Source of the DNA: BOKV01 sp041739225
GTDB taxonomy: Bacteria; Pseudomonadota; Alphaproteobacteria; Rhizobiales; Rhizobiaceae
DNA: 64,000 bases
Reading direction: 5' to 3'
Assembly (NCBI GenBank): GCA_041739225.1
Contig: JBGSOG010000085.1
Location: forward strand, 51,943 to 115,942
In this document: piece by piece, positions 50,813 to 60,041 of the stretch
Layout: the number at the start of each line of letters is the position of its first letter
How positions within the stretch are numbered: position 1 is the first letter of the stretch
Made by a program: the position numbers and the translations under genes
Notes under the pieces: generated by a model
The model's input: only the letters and a program-made list of their open reading frames with translations
Database searches by the model: none
Told to the model about the DNA's origin: nothing

Positions 50813-51436
50813 ATGACATTGTTTGGACCCGCAATCAGCGGTTTTTTCCTCGGCGCCTCGCTGATTATCGCCATCGGTGCGCAAAACGCCTTCATCTTGC
50901 GCATGGGGCTGCTGAAGGCGCACGTCTTTGTGCTGTGCCTGGTCTGTGCCTTGTCGGATGCAGTGCTGATTGTGCTGGGGATTGGCGGCATGGGTGCGCT
51001 GGTCGCCGGCAATCCGTCCTTGCTGCAATTGATAGCTTTTGCCGGCGCTGCTTTCCTGTTTGCCTATGCAGCCATCAGCCTGCGGCGGGCGTTCAAGCCG
51101 CAAACCTTGAAGGCCGCAAACGCCGTACCGCCTTCATTTGCTGCGGCTCTGGCGCAGTGCCTCGCCTTCACGTTCCTCAACCCGCATGTCTATCTGGACA
51201 CGGTGGTTTTGGTTGGTGCCTATTCCACCGCCCATGCAGGCGCGGCCAAACTGGCCTTCGGGGCCGGAGCGGTGCTGGCGTCGTTCGTGTGGTTTTTTGG
51301 ACTGGGCTATGGCGCAAGGTTTCTTGCACCGCTGTTTGAGCGGCGCACTGCCTGGCAAATCCTCGACGGCACGATTGCGCTCGTCATGGCCGCACTGGGC
51401 CTCGCCTTACTCGGCGACGCTGTCAATCAGCCGTAG
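50813..51436 (+). CDS. LysE/ArgO-family amino-acid exporter
   Basis: This 207-residue, six-helix membrane protein has the LysE signature: ISGFFLGASLIIAIGAQNAF, helix 3 with LIVLGIGGMGALVA, and LAFTFLNPHVYLDTVVLVGA, the conserved NPH segment. It exports basic amino acids such as arginine or lysine. The ATG has an AGGA box 8 nt upstream and is 13 bp behind the SRAP gene. Confidence 0.92.
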   Translation: MTLFGPAISGFFLGASLIIAIGAQNAFILRMGLLKAHVFVLCLVCALSDAVLIVLGIGGMGALVAGNPSLLQLIAFAGAAFLFAYAAISLRRAFKPQTLKAANAVPPSFAAALAQCLAFTFLNPHVYLDTVVLVGAYSTAHAGAAKLAFGAGAVLASFVWFFGLGYGARFLAPLFERRTAWQILDGTIALVMAALGLALLGDAVNQP

Positions 51437-51700
51437 AAGGGTCGCGTCACGCGGTGCGGTAACCGGGCCATCCTTGCGGATGCTGGTGGCTGCTGCAACG
51501 GCTGCGATGCCGATTGAGCGCCAGCGGTTCTGTGCGGCGTCGAATTGATCCCGGCCCTGCTGGCTGGAATCCATGGCTTGCATTTGTTTCATTTGGGCGT
51601 TCCTCGTTTGCCAAGCTGTCATGTCCGCATTGCCGGATCGCGCTTGGCTTGATGCTGCTTTTGACTGAGTCTCGGGCATTTTTGTGACCAAATCAGCCAT
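51407..51700 (-). CDS. Possible small hypothetical protein
   Basis: A 97-residue open frame rich in Gln, Ala, Met and Ser (DMTAWQTRNAQMKQMQAMDS), probably helical. It overlaps the end of the exporter gene by 30 bp on the other strand. I recognise no family, and the call rests on composition and on the otherwise empty space. The region from 51701 to 51994 holds no other credible gene. Confidence 0.4.
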   Translation of the reverse strand: MADLVTKMPETQSKAASSQARSGNADMTAWQTRNAQMKQMQAMDSSQQGRDQFDAAQNRWRSIGIAAVAAATSIRKDGPVTAPRDATLLRLIDSVAE

Positions 51701-51994
51701 AAATGCCGAATTGACGCTCTAATCCGGCCTTTACCGTTAAAAATTCATGAATGCACGCGGTCAAATTGTCGAAAAACAGCACCCTTCAGACTGGCTGTTG
51801 ACGCCTGCCGCAATTCCCGCAATATGCAGGCATGGCAATCAAACGCACCGCACTTGGCGGCACCTGCATTTGCATCGGGATTATTCGCTAGCGCTTCGCT
51901 GGCCCGGTCGTTCTTGCCTCTTTCCCTTCCGAAAGTCCAAAACGCCCCGGCCAACCGGCAGCAAGATTGCGCTTGGCGCAAAGGGGACGGGAAC

Positions 51995-53401
51995 ATGGCT
52001 GGACTGCAAATCTACAACACGCTGACGCGCCGCAAGGAGGCGTTCGAGCCAATCGATCTGCAGAACGTTCGCATGTATGTCTGCGGCCCGACGGTTTATG
52101 ATTTTGCCCATATCGGCAACGCCCGCCCGGCCATCGTGTTCGATGTGCTGTTCCGGTTGCTGCGCCACTTGTACGGTGAAAACCACGTCACCTATGTGCG
52201 CAACATCACCGACGTTGATGACAAGATCAACGCCCGCGCCCGACGTGATTTTCCCGGCCTGCCGCTGAACGAGGCCATTGCCAGGGTTACCGCCAAGACT
52301 GAGGAACAATACCACAAGGATGTAGCCGCGCTCGGCTGCCTGCCGCCGACGCACGAGCCGCACGCCACGGCGCACATCCCCGGCATGGTGAAGATGATCA
52401 ATCAGTTATTGATGCCCGACGAAAAAGGTGCCGTTCACGCCTATGTCGCCACCGGCAAGGAGGGCAGGGAGGTGCTGTTCGACGTTGCCTCGATGCCGGA
52501 TTATGGCGGGCTTTCAAAGCGCAGGCTCGACGAGCAACAGGCAGGCGCACGCGTGGCTGTCGAGGCGCACAAAAAGAACCCCGCCGACTTTGTATTGTGG
52601 AAAGAATCTGCTGCCGACGAACCCGGCTGGGCCGGGCATTTCCATGAAGGCGGCAGGCACATCGACATCCATGGCCGCCCCGGCTGGCACATCGAATGCT
52701 CGGTGATGAGTGAAGCGCATCTGGGCCAGGAGTTCGACATCCATGGCGGCGGGCTGGATCTGATCTTCCCGCACCATGAGAATGAAATCGCCCAGTCGCG
52801 CTGCGCCCACGGCTCCGATGTGATGGCCAATTACTGGATGCACAACGGCTTCCTCCAGGTCGAGGGGAAGAAGATGAGCAAAAGCGAGGGCAATTTCGTC
52901 ACCATCCATGACTTGCTGCACACCGAAAAGTTCGGCGGACGCAAATGGCCGGGCGAAGTGCTGCGTCTTGCGATGCTGATGACGCATTACCGCGAGCCGA
53001 TTGATTTCAGCGTGAGGAGGCTGGAGGAGGCGGAGGCGATACTTTCAAGGTTGTGGCGGCATGGTTGCGAACCGGAGAAAGGTGACACCGCTGTTGTCAT
53101 GCAAGAGCTTGGCGATGATCTTGATTTCAATTCTGTCCTTCAATCGCTTTCCGGCATGGCCGGCGCGCCACTTCAGCATGCCTTGAACCTGTTGGGTTTG
53201 CCCGGCTCAGCGCCATTGGACGGTATTGATTTGAATGCAACACAGGCTTTGATCACCCGCCGCCTTGCGCTCCTCGCCGGGAAAAACTTCGCTGAAGCTG
53301 ACCGCATCCGCAACGAATTGCTCGAACAGGGCATCCAGCTGATGGACAGCACGGACCCGGTCACCGGCGAGCGCGTGACCAAGTGGGAGGTGAAACGGTG
53401 A
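51995..53401 (+). CDS. cysS: Cysteinyl-tRNA synthetase
   Basis: This 468-residue class I synthetase charges tRNA-Cys. MYVCGPTVYDFAHIGNARPA holds the zinc cysteine and HIGN motif, HIECSVMSEAHLG and GGLDLIFPHHENEIAQ hold further zinc and tRNA contacts, and KKMSKSEGN is the KMSKS loop. The longer frame upstream is not supported; ATG at 51995 starts at the usual position. Confidence 0.96.
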   Translation: MAGLQIYNTLTRRKEAFEPIDLQNVRMYVCGPTVYDFAHIGNARPAIVFDVLFRLLRHLYGENHVTYVRNITDVDDKINARARRDFPGLPLNEAIARVTAKTEEQYHKDVAALGCLPPTHEPHATAHIPGMVKMINQLLMPDEKGAVHAYVATGKEGREVLFDVASMPDYGGLSKRRLDEQQAGARVAVEAHKKNPADFVLWKESAADEPGWAGHFHEGGRHIDIHGRPGWHIECSVMSEAHLGQEFDIHGGGLDLIFPHHENEIAQSRCAHGSDVMANYWMHNGFLQVEGKKMSKSEGNFVTIHDLLHTEKFGGRKWPGEVLRLAMLMTHYREPIDFSVRRLEEAEAILSRLWRHGCEPEKGDTAVVMQELGDDLDFNSVLQSLSGMAGAPLQHALNLLGLPGSAPLDGIDLNATQALITRRLALLAGKNFAEADRIRNELLEQGIQLMDSTDPVTGERVTKWEVKR

Positions 53402-53411
53402 GGCAGGTTCA

Positions 53412-53653
53412 CCCCCCTCTGTCACCTGTGGTGACATCTCCCCCGCAAGGGGGGAGAGGGGCGCGCCATGCTGAGCAACACAGGTCAACCCGCCTTGTGC
53501 CGAACAGTTGCAATTCAAAACACAGTGCAAACAATGATCGTATGAGTGCTGTCGGCTTGGCAACCGAAAAATCGGAGGCCATTTTCTGGTTTTCGGTACG
53601 GTACCCCCTCTCCCCCTTGCGGGGGAGATGTCTGCGCAGCAGACAGAGGGGGG
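53412..53653. repeat. Pair of inverted rhizobial-type palindromic repeats with different tips
   Basis: Two copies face each other at 53412-53461 and 53603-53653. They share CCCCCTCTGTC, GACATCTCCCCC, GCAAGGGG and GAGAGGGG. The tips differ: GTCACC-TGT-GGTGAC in one and GTCTGC-TGC-GCAGAC in the other, both still self-complementary. The 140 bp between them hold nothing recognisable. Such repeats are scattered through many rhizobial genomes, and the second copy lies immediately before the DUF559 gene. Confidence 0.75.
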
Positions 53654-53675
53654 TCTTTTGACGGAGCATCTTGCA

Positions 53676-54050
53676 ATGCCACACCAGCCCGTTCCAAAGC
53701 GAACACGGGGCAATGCCAGACAGTTGCGAAAGGACATGACGGAGGCGGAACGCCGTCTGTGGCATCGTCTTCGTGCGCATCGGCTGGCGGGTTTGGGCTT
53801 CAGGCGGCAATACCCGATTGAAAAATACATCGTCGACTTCGCCTGCCCCACACACCGGATCGTGGTTGAAGTTGACGGTGAGCAACACGGTTTTACAGCC
53901 GAACGAACTAGCGACGCCGCAAGAACTGCGGTGCTGGCTGGTACCGGTTGGTTGGTACTGCGATTCTGGAACCATGAAATCATGTCTGCAATAGACAGCG
54001 TTTGCGAGACCATCCTTGCCAATGCCAAATTCCCGGAGCCCCGCCCATGA
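53676..54050 (+). CDS. DUF559 (Vsr-like) endonuclease-domain protein
   Basis: ATG at 53676 has a GGAG box 9 nt upstream. The 124-residue protein starts with a basic arm and then carries DMTEAERRLWHRLR, GLGFRRQYPIEKYIVDFACP, VVEVDGEQH and GWLVLRFWNHEI. This is the PD-(D/E)XK fold related to very-short-patch repair endonucleases, with the acidic residues in VDF and EVDGEQH. It may nick or repair DNA, but family function is not established. Its TGA overlaps the start of the next gene (ATGA). Confidence 0.88.
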   Translation: MPHQPVPKRTRGNARQLRKDMTEAERRLWHRLRAHRLAGLGFRRQYPIEKYIVDFACPTHRIVVEVDGEQHGFTAERTSDAARTAVLAGTGWLVLRFWNHEIMSAIDSVCETILANAKFPEPRP

Positions 54051-55015
54051 CCCATGACCTGCGCACTTTCTACCCGGAAATTGAGCCTTATGCCTTTGGC
54101 CATCTCGATGTCGGTGATGGCCACAGCATCTACTGGGAGCGCGTCGGCACGCCGGGCGCAAAACCTGCTGTCTTCCTGCATGGCGGGCCGGGCGGCGGCT
54201 GCACGCCAAAGCAGCGCCGCGTTTTCGATCCTGCCCTTTACGACGTGCTGCTGTTCGACCAGCGCAGCTGCGGGCGCTCCAAGCCCTACGCATCCCTTGA
54301 AGCCAACACCACCTGGCACCTTGTTGCCGACATCGAAAAGCTTCGCGCGCTGATGGGCGTCGACAAATGGCAGGTGTTCGGCGGCTCTTGGGGTTCAACC
54401 CTGGCGCTCGCCTATGCGCAAAAGCACCCCGAACACGTCAGCGAACTCATCGTGCGCGGCATCTACACGCTCACCCGCGCCGAGCTCGAATGGTACTACC
54501 AGTTTGGCGTCAGCCAGATGTTTCCGGAAAAATGGGAGCGGTTTCTGGCGCCGATCCCGGAAACTGAACGCCACGACATGATGGGTGCCTATCGCAAGCG
54601 GCTCATCAGCGAAGACCCGGCGGTGCGGATCGAGGCGGCGCGGGCCTGGAGCTTGTGGGAAGGCGAAACCATCACGCTGCTGCCGGAGCCGGAAACCAGC
54701 AATGTGTTTGGCCAGGACGAATTTGCGCTCGCTTTTGCCCGCATCGAAAACCATTATTTCGTGCATGCAGGCTGGCTGGAGCATGACCAGTTGATCCGCG
54801 ACGCGCACAGGCTTCATGCAATTCCCGGCGTGATTGTCCACGGAAGATACGACATGCCATGCCCGCTGCACTACGCCTGGCGGTTGCACAAGGCTTGGCC
54901 GCAAGCCGGATTTCACATCATCGAAGGCGCCGGCCATGCCTTCAGCGAGCCCGGCATACTCGACCAACTCATTCGCGCCACCGACCGGTTTGCCGGCAAA
55001 GGGGTTGCCGCATGA
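54047..55015 (+). CDS. pip: Prolyl aminopeptidase
   Basis: This 322-residue alpha/beta-hydrolase fold enzyme removes N-terminal proline. HGGPGGG is the oxyanion region, DQRSCGRSKPYAS is typical, GGSWGSTLAL is the nucleophile elbow with the catalytic serine, and the acid and base are in VHGRYDMPCP and GAGHAFS. The start overlaps the DUF559 stop, and the end overlaps the start of the GFA gene. Confidence 0.95.
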   Translation: MTHDLRTFYPEIEPYAFGHLDVGDGHSIYWERVGTPGAKPAVFLHGGPGGGCTPKQRRVFDPALYDVLLFDQRSCGRSKPYASLEANTTWHLVADIEKLRALMGVDKWQVFGGSWGSTLALAYAQKHPEHVSELIVRGIYTLTRAELEWYYQFGVSQMFPEKWERFLAPIPETERHDMMGAYRKRLISEDPAVRIEAARAWSLWEGETITLLPEPETSNVFGQDEFALAFARIENHYFVHAGWLEHDQLIRDAHRLHAIPGVIVHGRYDMPCPLHYAWRLHKAWPQAGFHIIEGAGHAFSEPGILDQLIRATDRFAGKGVAA

Positions 55016-55479
55016 GCAAGGTTCACACAGGCGGCTGCCAGTGCGGAGCAGTCCGCTTTCGTGTCGAGGGCGATTTGCCCGATAGTTCGATCTGCCATTG
55101 CCGTATGTGCCAGAAAGCGTTCGGCGCATTTTATGCCCCGCTCGTCTCCACCCGCACCGGCAAGCTTACATGGACGCGGGGCGAACCCAAGCGCTACGCA
55201 TCTTCCAATTTGGTGCGGCGCGGTTTTTGCGCTGATTGCGGCACACCGCTGACCTACGAGGCGCCGGACGGCGTGGCCATCGCCACGGGTGCATTTGATG
55301 ATCCGGCTTCACTCAGGCCAGTGGTGCAGTTCGGCACGGAGGCGAAAATAGCCTGGTGCGACGATCTGGGCGCTTTGCCCGGTCGCGACACCATGGAAGA
55401 CCTCGACGCGGCGGCCTTCCTTGCCAGCATCATATCCAACCAGCACCCGGACCACGACACGGAGAAATGGCCGCAATGA
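55012..55479 (+). CDS. GFA-family zinc-binding protein
   Basis: This 155-residue protein has the GFA (glutathione-dependent formaldehyde-activating) zinc fold: GGCQCGAVRF, SICHCRMCQKA and GFCADCGTPL supply the conserved cysteines. The founding activity is formaldehyde plus glutathione, but most relatives are untested. Its ends overlap pip and a 40-residue membrane protein, so the three are coupled. Confidence 0.9.
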   Translation: MSKVHTGGCQCGAVRFRVEGDLPDSSICHCRMCQKAFGAFYAPLVSTRTGKLTWTRGEPKRYASSNLVRRGFCADCGTPLTYEAPDGVAIATGAFDDPASLRPVVQFGTEAKIAWCDDLGALPGRDTMEDLDAAAFLASIISNQHPDHDTEKWPQ

Positions 55480-55598
55480 CCCAGCAAAGACTTGGCACGG
55501 CAATGCCGAAATGGCTGCTTTACGGCCTCATCGCCAAGGGCGTTCTGGTCGTTGGCATTGTGCTAACGGTGATGTGGTATGCCGGGATATTCGGGTAG
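55476..55598 (+). CDS. 40-residue single-helix membrane protein
   Basis: The ATG at 55476 overlaps the GFA stop (ATGA). The product has one hydrophobic helix (LLYGLIAKGVLVVGIVLTVM) followed by a short tail. The coupling and the spacing to cimA (6 bp) make translation likely. Function is unknown. Confidence 0.65.
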   Translation: MTQQRLGTAMPKWLLYGLIAKGVLVVGIVLTVMWYAGIFG

Positions 55599-55604
55599 GG
55601 CATC

Positions 55605-57215
55605 ATGAAACGCGAACGCATATACTTGTTTGACACCACCTTGCGCGACGGACAGCAAACGCCCGGCGTTGATTTTTCTGTCGCCGACAAGGTGAAGATC
55701 GCCCAGATGCTGGATTCCCTCGGCCTCGACTATGTCGAAGGCGGTTATCCCGGCGCCAACCCGACCGACACCGAATTCTTCTCGAAAAAACGCACGACCA
55801 AGGCGAAATTCACCGGCTTTGGCATGACCAAGCGCGCCGGCGTTTCGGTCTCGAATGACCCCGGCATCGCCGCGCTGCACCAGTCGAAAACCGACGCAAT
55901 CTGCTATGTGGCCAAGTCGTGGGACTACCATGTCGCTGTGGCGCTGGGCATTTCCAACGAGGAAAACCTTGCCTGTATCCGCGACTCGGTCGCCGCAACA
56001 ATCGCCACCGGGCGCGAAGCATTGGTCGATTGCGAGCACTTTTTCGACGGTTACAAGGCCAATCCGGCCTATGCGCTCGAGTGCGCAAAAACTGCTTATG
56101 ATTCCGGCGCACGCTGGATCGTGCTGTGCGACACCAATGGCGGCACGCAGCCGTCGGAAGTGCATGCGATCGTTTGCGCCGTGATTGCATCAGGCATTCC
56201 AGGCGACCGCCTCGGCATTCACGCGCACGACGACACCGGGCAGGCGGTTGCCAATTCGCTCGCCGCCGTGGAAGCCGGCGTGCGCCAGATCCAGGGCACG
56301 CTCAACGGCATTGGCGAGCGTTGCGGCAATGCCAACATTGTCTCGATCATAGCCACGCTGGCGTTGAAGCCGCATTTTGCTGACCGGTTCCGCACCGGTA
56401 TCGACCCGAAGCAACTGGCCGACCTAACATTCCTGTCGCGCAAGTTCGACGAGATCATCAACCGCGCGCCAGACCACCAGGCCCCGTATGTCGGCGCTTC
56501 GGCATTTGCCACCAAGGCGGGCATTCACGCATCCGCCATTCTCAAGGAGCCGAAAACCTACGAGCACGTGCCGCCGGAAACGGTTGGCAACCGTCGCCGC
56601 GTCATGGTCTCCGACCAGGGCGGCAAATCCAATTTTCTGGCTGAACTTTCGCGTCGCGGCATCAAGGTTGGCAAGGACGACCCCAATCTCGACAAGCTGG
56701 TTTCCATCGTCAAGGAACGCGAGGCGCAGGGCTGGTCCTATGAGGCAGCCGAAGCCAGCTTCGAGCTCCTCGCCCGCTCGATCCTCGGCACCGCACCGCA
56801 GTTTTTCAGTGTCGAAAGCTACAAGACCGAGGTCGAGCGCCGCTTCAATGCCGTGGGCAATGTCGTCACCGTTTCGCAGGCGGTGGTCAAAGTGGTGGTC
56901 GATGGCGAGAAATATCTCTCGGTGGCCGAAGGTGCCGGACCGGTCAACGCGCTGGATCAGGCGCTGCGCAAGGATCTAGGCAAATACCAGGGCGAGATCG
57001 CCGATCTTGAACTCACCGACTTCAAGGTGCGCATCCTCAATGGTGGCACCGAGGCCATCACCCGCGTGCTGATCGAATCGATGGATGGCAGCGGTGAGCG
57101 CTGGACCACCATCGGCGTCTCCGACAACATCATCGATGCCTCGTTCCAGGCGCTGGTTGATTCCATCCGCTTCAAGCTGATGAAAGCGGCGGCGCTGCGA
57201 AAAGCTGCACAGTAG
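55605..57215 (+). CDS. cimA: (R)-citramalate synthase
   Basis: This 536-residue HMGL-fold enzyme condenses pyruvate with acetyl-CoA to citramalate, giving a threonine-independent route to 2-oxobutyrate and isoleucine. IYLFDTTLRDGQQTPGVDFS is the catalytic DTTLRDG box. YVEGGYPGANPTD and GIHAHDDTGQAVANSLAAVE hold the metal site. The C-terminal regulatory domain is present at usual length. This gene family also includes 2-isopropylmalate synthases, but the length and the GYPGANPTD block fit citramalate synthase. Confidence 0.92.
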   Translation: MKRERIYLFDTTLRDGQQTPGVDFSVADKVKIAQMLDSLGLDYVEGGYPGANPTDTEFFSKKRTTKAKFTGFGMTKRAGVSVSNDPGIAALHQSKTDAICYVAKSWDYHVAVALGISNEENLACIRDSVAATIATGREALVDCEHFFDGYKANPAYALECAKTAYDSGARWIVLCDTNGGTQPSEVHAIVCAVIASGIPGDRLGIHAHDDTGQAVANSLAAVEAGVRQIQGTLNGIGERCGNANIVSIIATLALKPHFADRFRTGIDPKQLADLTFLSRKFDEIINRAPDHQAPYVGASAFATKAGIHASAILKEPKTYEHVPPETVGNRRRVMVSDQGGKSNFLAELSRRGIKVGKDDPNLDKLVSIVKEREAQGWSYEAAEASFELLARSILGTAPQFFSVESYKTEVERRFNAVGNVVTVSQAVVKVVVDGEKYLSVAEGAGPVNALDQALRKDLGKYQGEIADLELTDFKVRILNGGTEAITRVLIESMDGSGERWTTIGVSDNIIDASFQALVDSIRFKLMKAAALRKAAQ

Positions 57216-57312
57216 CGTTGTCGGTTCAGTCGCATTGATTTCACCGGTCAACAAAAACGGGTGGCAAAACATCCCGTGACGGTGCATGGCTTGGCGCAGA
57301 GGGTTCCCTGTC

Positions 57313-58230
57313 ATGACCGATACAGAGCTGGCCGCACCGGCGAAAAAAGCCAATGTCGATACGCGCGAAGGCCTTGCCATAGCGATTTTCACCTATTTCC
57401 TGTGGGGCTTCCTGCCTTTCTACATGAAGGCTGTGGCGCACATCCCGGCTGCCGAGATCGTTGCGCACCGCATTGTCTGGTCGGTACCGATTGCCGCAGC
57501 AGTCATTCTTTTGTCCGGAAAATTCACCGAGATCAAACGCGCCGTTTCATCACCGCGCACGCTGGCGATGGCGGCACTCACCGCCTCGATCATCACCATC
57601 AACTGGGGCATTTATGTCTGGTCGATTGCGGCGGGCAGGGCACTTGAAAGCGCGCTGGGCTACTACATCAACCCGCTGTTTTCGATCCTGCTTGCTTCGG
57701 TGCTGCTCGGCGAAATGCTGAGCCGCATGCAGATGCTGGCGGTTGCGCTGGCTGCCGCAGCCGTGGTTTTCCTCACCGTCGAAGCGGGAAGCCTGCCATG
57801 GGTTTCGGTTGGCCTCACATTTTCGTGGGGCTTTTATGCGTTGTTCAAACGAACGCTAAAGGTCGGGGCAACCGAAGGGTTTTTCCTGGAAGTCATGCTG
57901 CTGACCCCGTTTGCACTGGGATATATTGCCTATCTTGAGACCACGGGCGCAGGCCATTTTCTGCACACCGGCACCTATGACACCGGCATGCTGCTGTTCG
58001 CTGGCGTGGTCACCGCTGTGCCGCTCATTCTCTATGCGCACTGTGCCAAAATGTTACGGCTAACCACCATCGGCATCCTGCAATACATCGCGCCGACGAT
58101 GATCTTCCTGGTGGCGGTTTTCGCTTTCGGCGAGCCGTTCAACAATGCCAAGCTGATAGCATTCATGATGATCTGGACAGCGCTGGCAATCTATTCGTGG
58201 AGCCTGTTCGCCAACCGAAAGGTTGCGTGA
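57313..58230 (+). CDS. rarD: RarD/EamA-family transporter
   Basis: This 305-residue, ten-helix EamA transporter has the RarD signature in EGLAIAIFTYFLWGFLPFYM and AAEIVAHRIVWSVP, followed by YYINPLFSILLASVLLGE. The longer frame from 57286 lacks support. Its last 17 codons (ALAIYSWSLFANRKVA then stop) recur in diverged form at 59123-59173, beyond an AT-rich gene. The substrate is unknown. Confidence 0.9.
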   Translation: MTDTELAAPAKKANVDTREGLAIAIFTYFLWGFLPFYMKAVAHIPAAEIVAHRIVWSVPIAAAVILLSGKFTEIKRAVSSPRTLAMAALTASIITINWGIYVWSIAAGRALESALGYYINPLFSILLASVLLGEMLSRMQMLAVALAAAAVVFLTVEAGSLPWVSVGLTFSWGFYALFKRTLKVGATEGFFLEVMLLTPFALGYIAYLETTGAGHFLHTGTYDTGMLLFAGVVTAVPLILYAHCAKMLRLTTIGILQYIAPTMIFLVAVFAFGEPFNNAKLIAFMMIWTALAIYSWSLFANRKVA

Positions 58231-58394
58231 GGCTGACGGATCATGGCGATGTTTTGGCCAAAAAACAGGCGGCAAAAAGGTTGGGATTGCTGAAAGCGCC
58301 ATGAGCGCTGGGGGCGCTGGCAATATGCAGATGTTTTATGAACGGTTTCAAGCTAGATGCCGCAAACCAATTGAGCTATGCGACTTTTTTACAA

Positions 58395-58928
58395 CTAGTC
58401 GGTTTCCACGATCCAGTCTTCTGCTTGGCTATCATAGCGCCACTGGCTTCTGCTTGGCATGTCTACGGCAGCAAGTTCTAGTATTTTTACGACCTCAGAT
58501 ATTGGAACTTTATAAATCCACTTTCGTCTCTCGAAATCCGAGCTTGTGTATAATCCTTCCCAATTCCTATCTATACCTCTGAATGCATAGGTAAAATTTG
58601 CATGAATGAATTGGTTGCATATAAAAATCGCGCTTACTTGAATTGGTTGTTCAGTATTAAGATCATAAAGCTCGTCTATATCTTTATATCTTAGTCTATG
58701 TAATTCTCCATTGAATATGCATCTAAAAACTTTTGCGCGGTGGGTTTTGAATTTCGTTGAAAATTTTCCAGATTCAGCCAATCGTCTGACCATAAAGAGG
58801 GCTATTGTTACATCTTTCTCGAAATTCACAACCAACCGTTCCGACCAACGCGGCGGATTTTTCATTGGTCGAAATGTCTTAGCGTATTTCCCAATGTCTT
58901 CCCGCCAGAAACGCGAATCTAAAACCAA
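58395..58928 (-). CDS. AT-rich hypothetical protein, probably acquired
   Basis: A TTG at 58928 has an AGGAG box 8 nt upstream and starts a 177-residue product. The protein has no signal peptide or membrane helix. Segments such as NPPRWSERLVVNFEKD and QWRYDSQAEDWIVETD do not match a family I know. The base composition is clearly AT-richer than in all neighbours, and the codon use differs, so the gene was probably acquired. It lies between the real rarD end and a second rarD-like tail, and reads opposite to rarD. Confidence 0.7.
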   Translation of the reverse strand: MVLDSRFWREDIGKYAKTFRPMKNPPRWSERLVVNFEKDVTIALFMVRRLAESGKFSTKFKTHRAKVFRCIFNGELHRLRYKDIDELYDLNTEQPIQVSAIFICNQFIHANFTYAFRGIDRNWEGLYTSSDFERRKWIYKVPISEVVKILELAAVDMPSRSQWRYDSQAEDWIVETD

Positions 58929-59122
58929 TTTGTATACTCCTTAGTCCAGCCATAGCAGTCACTTGCCTTAGGGTGCTTTAAATCGGGGATAGTTTCAAAC
59001 AAGCAATGCAACCTCAAGAAAAATGCGTTTCCTCTGCTTAAATGCGGAAATTTGCGATTCATTTTGCAAAACGGGCTTGGAGAACTAAAATACTTGAAAT
59101 CACAGGTCGGAGAAAATAGATC

Positions 59123-59173
59123 GCGCTGGCGATCTACTCTTGGAGCCTGTTCGCAAACAGGAAGGGTGCTTAG
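59123..59173 (+). pseudogene. Second, diverged copy of the rarD 3' end
   Basis: The frame codes ALAIYSWSLFANRKGA then TAG, matching the end of the real rarD (58180-58230) with about four bases in five identical. The rest of a rarD gene is missing. Together with the AT-rich gene between the two tails, this looks like an insertion or replacement at the 3' end of rarD that left the original tail behind. Confidence 0.75.
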
Positions 59174-59191
59174 GGCAAAGTCAAAAACCGC

Positions 59192-59797
59192 TCACATCCT
59201 GCCGATGGTCGCCTCGTCGCCTTCCGGGTTTGCCGGATCGCGAACCGCAAGCAATGCCGGAACGATGTCCCTGGCATGGTCCACGACCAATGGCCGAACG
59301 CGCGACATCGTGTGAATGAACCCTTCTTCGCGCATGTGGTCGAGCAGCGAAAGCAGCGGGTTCCAGAAGCCGGCGATGTTGGCAATCAGGATTGGCTTTT
59401 CATGGCGGCCGAGCTGGGCCCAGGTCATGATCTCGATGATTTCTTCCAGCGTGCCGATGCCACCGGGCAGGGCAACAAACGCGTCGGCCCGCTCAAACAT
59501 CTCGTGTTTCCGCTCATGCATGTTCTGGGTGACGTAGGTTTCGCTGAGCCTTGTCAGCGCCATTTGCGAGGCTTCCTTGGCAATCAGGAATTGCGGGATG
59601 ATCCCGGTCACCTCGCCACCTGCCGCCAGAACCGCATCAGCCACCGCACCCATGATGCCCTTTGCACCACCGCCATAAACCAGGCGAATGCCGGAGTTTC
59701 CCATGGCTGTGCCAAGCTCGATGGCTGCTGCCAGGTGTGCGGCGTTGTTGCCTGGTTGCGAGCCGCAATAGACGCAAATGGAGCCGATGTCTGCCAA
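59192..59797 (-). CDS. LOG-family protein (cytokinin riboside 5'-monophosphate phosphoribohydrolase)
   Basis: This 201-residue LOG family member (formerly lysine decarboxylase-like, TIGR00730) has ICVYCGSQPGNN at the N-terminus and the diagnostic LPGGIGTLEEIIEIMTWAQL with a PGGxGTxxE motif. The family hydrolyses nucleoside monophosphates with N6-modified adenine, or AMP, releasing the base. In bacteria it may remove such nucleotides rather than make hormones. It is divergent from the LysM gene. Confidence 0.93.
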   Translation of the reverse strand: MADIGSICVYCGSQPGNNAAHLAAAIELGTAMGNSGIRLVYGGGAKGIMGAVADAVLAAGGEVTGIIPQFLIAKEASQMALTRLSETYVTQNMHERKHEMFERADAFVALPGGIGTLEEIIEIMTWAQLGRHEKPILIANIAGFWNPLLSLLDHMREEGFIHTMSRVRPLVVDHARDIVPALLAVRDPANPEGDEATIGRM

Positions 59798-60041
59798 GAT
59801 TGCTGTCTCCGGTTTGGAACGAACGTTGCGCCGTCGATAGGAGCGTTTCGTTGATGCAAGGTCAACTGCCCGCTTGGCGACATCCCTGCCTTAATCCCCA
59901 CCGGATGACAAAAATGCGACAGCGACACAGTGTTTTTACCTGCTGCTTTGGTCTATATAGTGACGTCAACCAGCCATCGCGCGGTCGCGTGGCTTATTCC
60001 CGGCATTCTGATTGTCGGCAGCTTTTGGGGAAGGCTTTGCA

